Shown piece after piece: positions 58,001 through 64,000 of a stretch of 64,000 nucleotides of DNA; within the stretch, counting starts at the first letter, position 1, and every line of letters begins with the position of its first letter. This DNA comes from Phaseolus vulgaris (Eukaryota > Streptophyta > Magnoliopsida > Fabales > Fabaceae). The DNA lies in NCBI RefSeq assembly GCF_000499845.2, contig NC_023753.2, positions 17,484,193 through 17,548,192 of the forward strand, read 5' to 3'. The translations under genes were made by a program, and so were the position numbers. The notes under the pieces are model-generated. The model was not told where the DNA came from. It was given only the letters and a program-made list of their open reading frames with translations, and searched no databases.

Positions 58001-59069
58001 ATGGAGTTTCAAAGAAAGTCAGTGAAAGAGAAAGCAGAAGAGGAAGAGGAACAAGCAATGGTGTTGAAAACTACAAAAGTGGTGGAGTATTTGGTGCCAA
58101 AGATGTCAATTGAGCTTCTGTGCAAGTTTCCAGATAACTCTGCTTATGACTTTGACTACTCTCAGAGCACAATATGGTCCCCTTTGCTTCCCGCACCCTG
58201 CACTCCAATGGATTTGAATCTCATAACTCCAAAAAAGCTTTCCTATGAGATGGGTTTGGGAGCAAGGTGCAGTGTCAAGAAGGTGGGTTCTAAGCTTAGG
58301 AACAAGTTCAATCTCAACCTTCATTTCATCAACAAACATGGCAAGAACAAGAACAACAACAAGAAACTGTCTTCTGATTTCTCACCAACACCCTTCAAAG
58401 GTTCTTGCAACCCCATCATGAACAAGGTAATTTTAGTTTGTGTTACATTTTTGCTTTGGTTTATGTTTCTGATTCCCATTAAGATTTTGTTTTCTGATCT
58501 GTGAAGGTTGAGAAACATTTTGGAATTTTGAATATATAGGCATTGCTTTCATGGACTCAGTTTGTGATAAATGCTGGTAGAGAAAACCCTGTTAAGCACA
58601 ACAAAGGAAAAAATAAAATAAGTATGATCAATTGAATGAGAAAAATACAGCATTATGTGTGAGTGTGTGATACACAATCCATTAACTGTTTTTATTTTTT
58701 AACAAATTGTTAGCTTGAACTGATGATTTTATCTGGGTTTCTGGCATTTTTATTTTCTGTGTAATGTCTTATGGAAGTTGAATTTTTTTTACTTTATGCA
58801 GAGAAATCTGAAATTATGAATACCCTTGTGAAAAAGTTACCTTTAAAAACTTTCTGTTGAAATTATTTTCTATACTTGTTCACTCTACAAGTGTTGATGT
58901 TGTTTGGTGATGAAAGGGGCAAAATGTTGAATGTTATTATCTATTGGAAATAATTTGCGTTTTTTGTTTGATCCAGCGATGGGCAAAAGCACTGAAAGCT
59001 GCTTCTAAACAGTTCAAGAAATGGAAGACAAAGAGAGACCCCATTGCCCATGTCATGCTACCCAGATGA
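58001..59069 (+). CDS. Two-exon gene for a 172-residue protein of unknown function
   Basis: Exon 1 is 58001-58426 (142 codons) and exon 2 is 58977-59069 (30 codons plus TGA). The intron starts AAG|GTAATT, ends ATCCAG|CGA, and is 550 bp in phase 0. The ATG at 58001 is preferred to the in-frame ATG at 57857, because the upstream part reads like a pyrimidine-rich leader. The protein has an acidic start (EKAEEEEEQ), a central WSPLLPAPCTPMDLN / TPKKLSYEMGLG segment, an Asn/Lys-rich linker (HGKNKNNNKK), and a basic C-terminus in exon 2 (RWAKALKAASKQFKKWKTKR...). The exon-2 end resembles C-termini of small uncharacterised plant proteins I have seen but cannot name. No signal peptide, membrane segment or enzyme motif. 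The basic tail suggests a nuclear or nucleic-acid-associated protein; this is speculation. Confidence 0.82.
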
Positions 59070-59810
59070 TGTTTTTTAAATATCTGCTGAATGGGTGATG
59101 TTTTTACTTTTTTTTTAATTGTGAATTAGTTTATTTATTCAATTTAATCTATTTAATCTATACATTAAGAAAGGTTTAGTTAAGTCTTTCAACTTTTTCG
59201 ACAACAATATTTGTATCATAGTAGCTCTTCAACTTAAAAAATATTAAGGTTAAAAAAATACAAAGGTTTAATTGTGCAAATAAGACACTTAAGTGTATTT
59301 CTCTTATTTCTTTTTGAAATCTTACAAACAAGTACACCTAGACCATGATATTCAACTTAGATTGGACACGTGTAAGTTATCTCAACTTTATCCCCGGAAT
59401 AAAAATTCAATCTCCATTTCTACTCTCATACTTTACTTTACGGATATAAATTTTTTTTCTCATCCCCCGTCCCATAAGTTTATACCCATACTTATACTTA
59501 TACCTATAAATATTAATTAAATATTTTTTTAAAAATAGATATAAATAATTTGATATTTTCAAGCATTCAATATTAATAAACATTTTCTTTTCTCATCAAG
59601 AAAAAATTATAATTGTATAAATATTAAAGGAGGGTATTAAATAAAAATTAAATAAAATTTAAATAATTATAGAAAAGAGTAAAAATCATATGACCTAGAA
59701 GTAAGTTATGAAGTTAAGGATATTTTTAGGTTACTTAAAAAATAAAATGTGTTTTAGTAATTTAGAACGATGACGACTATGAGGACGAGGATGAATATGA
59801 GGATCCTTAT
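59070..59810. other. Downstream flank of the 58001 gene, no further gene
   Basis: Holds the 3' UTR of the preceding gene, then AT-rich DNA. The CATCCCCCGTCCCATAAG patch near 59460 looks like repeat DNA without clear ends. Confidence 0.5.
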
Positions 59811-59940
59811 CCGCGAAAACGAGTTCATTTGTCATCCTTATCCTAGACACAATTAGATAAGAGTGATCTATCATTCCGCGAAAGCGAGTTCATTTATCAT
59901 CCTTACCCTAGACACAATTAGATAGGAGTGATCTATCATT
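59811..59940. repeat. 65-bp tandem repeat x 2
   Basis: Units 59811-59875 and 59876-59940 begin CCGCGAAA and contain CCTAGACACAATTAGATA. Confidence 0.9.
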
Positions 59941-60107
59941 TTTCTATACAAAGTCTTATCTAAGTTGCTTGACTCTTCCGATCCAAGGCAAATTTAGCCA
60001 TATGCTGGAGCAATGTCATTGTGCCTTTACTTCAAGCTTCTAAAAGTTCATCTCTTTCTCAAGTATATTAAAAACTAAGAAATGAAGAATTACCATGTTG
60101 ATTGCAA

Positions 60108-60203
60108 GGTGCTTATAAATGGATTCTCTAAAGAATCATCTCTTAGAGATGAAGTGGTGCTTATAAATGGATTCTCTAAAGAATCATCTCTTAGAGATGA
60201 AGT
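60108..60203. repeat. 48-bp tandem repeat x 2 with internal palindromes
   Basis: Units 60108-60155 and 60156-60203. Each contains near-palindromes GATTCTCTAAAGAATC and CATCTCTTAGAGATG. Confidence 0.9.
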
Positions 60204-60575
60204 GGTCAAAGTATGTTGATTATTAGGAAAGTATGGTTTTTTTGTCTTGTCAATGTCATGACTCCTTATCGTTTCTCTAATAAGAAATGTACTTCTACAA
60301 CCACCTAAACTTTTCCATATCAAAGAATTTTGAAGTAAAAACTAAAAATATTGAACTTAGAGAAGCTTGGAAATCAATCTGCACATTTTTCTTAGTCAAA
60401 GAAGTGAAACTTATTTTGAAAAATATTCTTTTAGTTTACTCTTACAAAAAACTCTTATTATTTTCTATCACATATAAGTATTAAGTATTTAAGAGTATTT
60501 TGAAGAAAGTTGTCTCTAAAATGATCTTGTGTTTCCCATGCACTATACTATGGATTTTCAATTCCAATATCACAA
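60204..60575. other. AT-rich DNA, nothing recognised
   Basis: No motif or reading frame of note; might be further decayed copia sequence. Confidence 0.5.
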
Positions 60576-60844
60576 TCAGAAAGAAAGAGAAAGATATTGT
60601 GAAGGAATTGGAGGATTGACGAAAAAATGATGAGGACGATGTGCCTTGATAAGAGGTTCAACTTGTTGTTTCCAAATAAAAAAATTGTGTGAGAGAGTTT
60701 CTCCAATACAGAGTAGGAGAAGAAAATCGATGGAGGAGCGATTGGTGAAATTGGAATAGGTGTGGGCGATGATGTTGGTTAACATACAATAACCATAGAG
60801 AAAAAATGAAGCTATGAAAGAAAAAATTCAGAATGGGTAGCCAT
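60576..60844 (-). pseudogene. Copia gag N-terminal remnant
   Basis: On the minus strand ATG at 60844 (MATHSEFF...) is soon followed by a stop. A later frame reads FFIWKQQVEPLIKAHRPHHF, matching the start of a UBN2-type copia gag (NFxxWKxQVxPxIK). The primer site TAGTATCCAGAGCTTGA (plus strand 60855-60871) and LTR-like sequence with a minus-strand TATA (CTATATAATC, 60944-60953) lie upstream, to about 61080. The rest of the element is missing. Confidence 0.72.
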
Positions 60845-60871
60845 AAACGAGTTTTCAAGCTCTGGATACTA

Positions 60872-61080
60872 TGATAGATTTCAAAAGAAAAATAATATTG
60901 AAAAAATGATCTATTTTCTTATCATCAGAAACAACAAATATAATGATTATATAGGCAGCTAAGCGGTGCTGAAAACATGCACCGCTAACAAAATGATTAC
61001 AATTAAAACAAGAAAGTATTACAATTAAAATCAGTGTTGAAAGTATGCACCATTCACAACATTAAGCATATACACTAACA
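60872..61080 (-). repeat. Partial LTR of the copia remnant
   Basis: Adjoins the primer site. The outer boundary is unknown. Contains the near-repeated words GCTGAAAACATGCACC and GTTGAAAGTATGCACC. Confidence 0.5.
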
Positions 61081-61096
61081 TCAAGAAATAATCTTA

Positions 61097-61257
61097 CGTG
61101 CTTCGAAAGACTTGGAGGTAATATATCTGGAAGAGCTTGTAGGAATCCTAAGTGTTCATGGGCAAGTGTTGTTGTATGATGCATAAAGGCACAAAGGAAT
61201 GTTTATTGCTCTTAATGATCAAAAGCCTAAGTCCCTCTTGCAAAAGCTAATGAAGTG
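61097..61257 (+). pseudogene. Copia gag fragment, opposite orientation
   Basis: Plus-strand translation contains LEVIYLEELVGILSVHGQ, the characteristic SLEELxGxLxxHE helix of UBN2-type copia gag, followed by a stop and IALNDQKPK. It is too short to assign to the neighbouring minus-strand remnant. Confidence 0.65.
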
Positions 61258-62245
61258 ATAGACAATCAAAAAGATGAGTCACATACTAGTAGTGAAAAAT
61301 AATTGTAAACATTTAATTGCTTAATAGAACATTTTGCAGTTTCTATCAGAAAATTAGACTTAATACATTTTGGAGGTGGACCAATATAAAACCTAAAGTA
61401 TTTATTGTGTCTCTTTGTTACTTGCACAATACATTTTTTAACCATTTATAAACCTTTTACCATTTTTTATCCATTTATATGATATTGATCAACCAATAAA
61501 AGATCATAGTTGCAACCACCACATTACATAACTTTATAAAAAATTTTAAAAACCATAATATATGTTTCAATGCGAAGAAAGAAATATTATGACGAAATGA
61601 ATTTAGATAATCCTAAAAGAGTAATAAATAGTGTTATACGTTCGAACTCAAATTAGCAATTACATAAATTTAGTATATTAATTTCTATATATTTCTATTT
61701 TCTCAAAAATAATGTCAAATAACTATAAAGAATAACTTAAAATTTGTAATATATATATATATATATATATTAAGTTTATTCGATTAAAATATCACTATTT
61801 ATATAAGTTGAAAATAACCATTCAAATTAAATAATAAAAATAACAATTTTTTTTAACATTTTAAACAATAATTTTTTAAATACCTTACTATCTTTAAAAT
61901 ATTTGTATGCAACATCTTTATTTTATTGGTTTATTTTTTATTGAACATGACTATTATATTTGAATGTTACCAGATTATTTTAGTTAGAAAATAACTTTTA
62001 GGAGGATTTTTATGTAAGAAATTATGTAAATTAATTTCTATAAAGTGATTCACATGACTTAGAGTTTGAGTTTTGGACCCGAATATGATTTAATAATAAT
62101 AATAGAATTAAAAGGTCTGTTGGTTAATATGAGAATAAATATCTGATGATACCTAATGAAAAACCTACAGAGATTGGGAATTAAGGTCAATAAGGTTTTG
62201 TCTCTGCAAATAATAGTAGTCTCACTGTTAACCATCACGAAAGTG
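61258..62245. other. AT-rich intergenic DNA
   Basis: Includes a (TA)n tract at 61749-61772. No gene seen. Sharp rise in GC content at about 62240 marks the next element. Confidence 0.6.
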
Positions 62246-63226
62246 TGTGACAAAAACGGAATTGCTAAGTGTACCGCCCAGGTAGTCGGAAGTGATGACG
62301 TGACAGCAAGCGATAATATAGGCGTGTTGAACGGAACACCTGGCTGACAGAAGGGGAGGAAGTCGGGGAGCTCGTGTAGTCGCCAATCGTTAAGTTGGCG
62401 TGCTCCGATCTCTAGCATATCTAAACCGGCGGTCACCAGGTTTGTGTCGTAGTCGCCGGATGCGAACCCAGGCGACCAAGTAATCAGAGATCGCCGAGAG
62501 GAGGACATCGCCGAAAGATCAGGAAAGCTGGTTCAAGGCTTTCAAAGGGGACGAGTGCGAAGGATGAAATTATCAGATGATTATTCCCTAGCTAGCCAGA
62601 GGTTGAGGTCAGGGAACAGCTTACCAGGACATGCACGGTGAAGCAAGTGAAGCAGATCATGATGGCGGTCGGCGAGACCACAGGGAAGGTGTGCATGGTG
62701 ACACCCCGTACTCGCCACACAGAAGAGATCGCGCTCCAAGGCAGTTATACACCGAGTTACTCCTTGCATGGGTAATTTAGTCGAACAGCCTGAAGAGTAA
62801 GAAGTGACGCTCAAGCAGAGGACGCTCCAGATGGTGACACGTATACAGCTGGATGCGAGCCACGTGTTCAGATGTGTAACCGTCAGGAGAGAGAAAGTGC
62901 ACATGTATATAAGAGATTTTAACGAACTTCTGAGGTACGCGCGTTTAGAACACTTCTTTACGCTTGGAGAATACTTGAGTGACTGAGAGAGTTTTTGCAC
63001 GATTCCTTGAGTTCTTAGTTTTCTCTCTTAGAGTTTTGGTGGTTCCGTCACTGACTTGAGCGTCGGAGCGCGATCGGCCGCAGCGGCGCCACTCTGTCTT
63101 TTGCATATTCTTGAGGTGAATCGAGGTGTGAAGGACGGAAGCTAGCATGGTGCAAAGCCGATCCAGAGGAAGAATACCTTTGACGAGGCGAGGCTCTTGC
63201 GTTCTGGTCAACCGGCAGGATCATCA
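62246..63226 (+). repeat. Tat-like 5' LTR
   Basis: About 980 bp. The TATA box TATATAAG at 62906-62913 fits transcript start near 62940, giving a U3 of about 690 bp. Confidence 0.68.
62906..62913 (+). promoter_or_regulatory. TATA box of the Tat-like LTR
   Basis: ATGTATATAAGAGATTT lies in a GC-richer context. Confidence 0.6.
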
Positions 63227-63244
63227 GGCGCCCACCGTGGGGTC
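63227..63244 (+). other. Tat-like primer-binding site
   Basis: GGCGCCCACCGTGGGGTC follows the LTR CA end directly. It is unlike the tRNA-Met type sites of the copia elements in this window. Confidence 0.75.
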
Positions 63245-63321
63245 GTGTAAAACCTGTCCCCATCCACAGCGTGAGTTCTTGAAGTTTCTGTAGTTTCTGT
63301 GTGGTTGTGTGCTGGTGCAAC

Positions 63322-63545
63322 CATTTTCCACCGTTCATTCAAGCTTTTGTTCGGTGATTTCAAGTTTTCCACCGTTCGTTCGAGCTTTGTTCGGTGAATT
63401 CGAGTTTTTTGCCGTTCGTTTGGGTTTTAATCGGTAGTTTGAAGTTTTCCACCGTTCGTTCGAGCTTTCGATCGGTTTTCTTGAAGTTTCTTGCTGTTTG
63501 CGCGGTTTTCAATCGGTTGTTCGGAGCTTTTTCCGTTCGTTCGCG
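63322..63545. repeat. Degenerate 45-bp repeats in the Tat-like leader
   Basis: Four to five head-to-tail units built on TTTTCCACCGTTCGTTCGAG with TTCGGTGATTT-like ends. Confidence 0.75.
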
Positions 63546-63765
63546 TTTCTGGTTGGTGAATCGGGAGTTTTGCTGGAGGAGCGGTGGGTTCGTGGTGAAG
63601 TTGCAAGTTTCTGTGAAGGTTTCGACGTCCGAATCTATCGGCGTGCTGTTGTGGTTGCGTGTTTGGAAGTTCTTGGGAGTTTGGGAGTTTCTGACCAATT
63701 GATTGCTGGATTGATCGTTTGCTGGAGAAGGTTTTGTTCGTTGGAGTTTGGTTTGCTGAGTTTTC

Positions 63766-64000
63766 ATGAGAAAGATGAGAAACAACCGTTCAAGTCCCGT
63801 TGTGCCAGTTGCTACAGAAGGCGCCATGACCATGGCGCAGATGATGGAGATCATGCGTGCGCTGCAGGCGAATGTGGAGGCCTCGCGCATAGAGCAAGGA
63901 AGATGCATGAGGACCTGGTCGCCTCTCAGGCCAGGAATGAAGAGCTCAGCAAAGTGACTGAGGAGTTGCGTCAAGCTCTTCAGGAGCAGAGAGGACGCCC
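63766..64000 (+). pseudogene. Tat-like gag, N-terminal fragment, frameshifted
   Basis: ATG at 63766 (MRKMRNNRSSPVVPV). The following MAQMMEIMRALQANVEASR helix is typical of the N-terminus of gypsy gag in this group. This frame stops at 63957, but from about 63890 another frame continues the expected coiled coil (EDLVASQARNEELSK... EELRQALQEQRGRP) to the window end, so a small indel near 63885-63900 breaks gag. Confidence 0.68.

Larger units (their letters stand above)
62246..64000 (+). mobile_element. 5' end of a Ty3/gypsy element, Tat-like, running off the window
   Basis: LTR from about 62246 (TGTGACAAAAACGG) to 63226 (GGATCATCA), followed by primer site GGCGCCCACCGTGGGGTC (63227-63244), the form I associate with Tat/Retand-type gypsy elements. 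A leader with tandem repeats and the start of gag follow. Composition is clearly GC-richer than its surroundings. The 3' half and 3' LTR lie outside, so completeness and insertion age cannot be judged. The left boundary is inferred from the composition change and the TG start, not from a second LTR. Confidence 0.72.

Noticed and set aside
63360..63974. Minus-strand 204-codon frame in the Tat-like leader
   Set aside because: Antisense of the leader repeats and gag; the plus strand explains the sequence.

Overview
This is plant nuclear DNA, most likely from a legume. The evidence is AT-rich intergenic sequence, spliced genes for plant cell-wall proteins, and dense nested LTR retrotransposons. 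The legume call is an inference from the type of TRIM (about 4.83-5.20 kb) and the SIRE-type copia elements; species cannot be decided from the sequence alone. No organellar, bacterial, rRNA or tRNA genes were seen.

Only three host genes are supported. (1) An intronless hybrid proline-rich cell-wall protein with an eight-cysteine domain lies at 8302-9300 (-). (2) A secreted proline-rich X8/CBM43 protein lies at 37658-39153 (-); it has three exons, the last a 32-nt micro-exon carrying the sixth X8 cysteine. (3) A two-exon gene for a 172-residue protein of unknown function lies at 58001-59069 (+). The first two are predicted wall or apoplast proteins; nothing suggests the three work as a cluster.

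The rest is mobile DNA. Left edge: the end of a CACTA element (to 1964), then a 366-bp TRIM (4834-5199). At 10-11.7 kb a LINE fragment sits between two direct repeats. At 14489-27305 a decayed Ty1/copia element (copia-1, TSD ATGAA) is split by a young Ty3/gypsy chromovirus of CRM type (18509-26260, TSD GCTGG). At 29.0-30.4 kb and 32.5-35.8 kb lie two truncated copia remnants. At 36.2-37.0 kb is a possible hAT-type element.

The largest structure is a three-level nest at 40352-56236. An old copia element on the minus strand (copia-2, same family as copia-1, RT core lost) holds a SIRE-like solo LTR (SIRE-B, flanked by AAATT). That LTR was split by a recent SIRE-type copia element (SIRE-A, 43445-54201, TSD CCTTT). 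SIRE-A has an intact pol ORF, a broken gag and a third ORF preceded by a promoter-like spacer. Its 3' LTR is followed by a 672-bp copy of the DNA that lies outside its other end (SIRE-B tail plus copia-2). Ordinary retrotransposition cannot produce this, so it points to break repair, segmental duplication or misassembly.

The right edge holds small copia pieces (60.6-61.3 kb) and the 5' end of a Tat-like Ty3/gypsy element (LTR 62246-63226, PBS, repetitive leader, start of a frameshifted gag) that runs out of the window.
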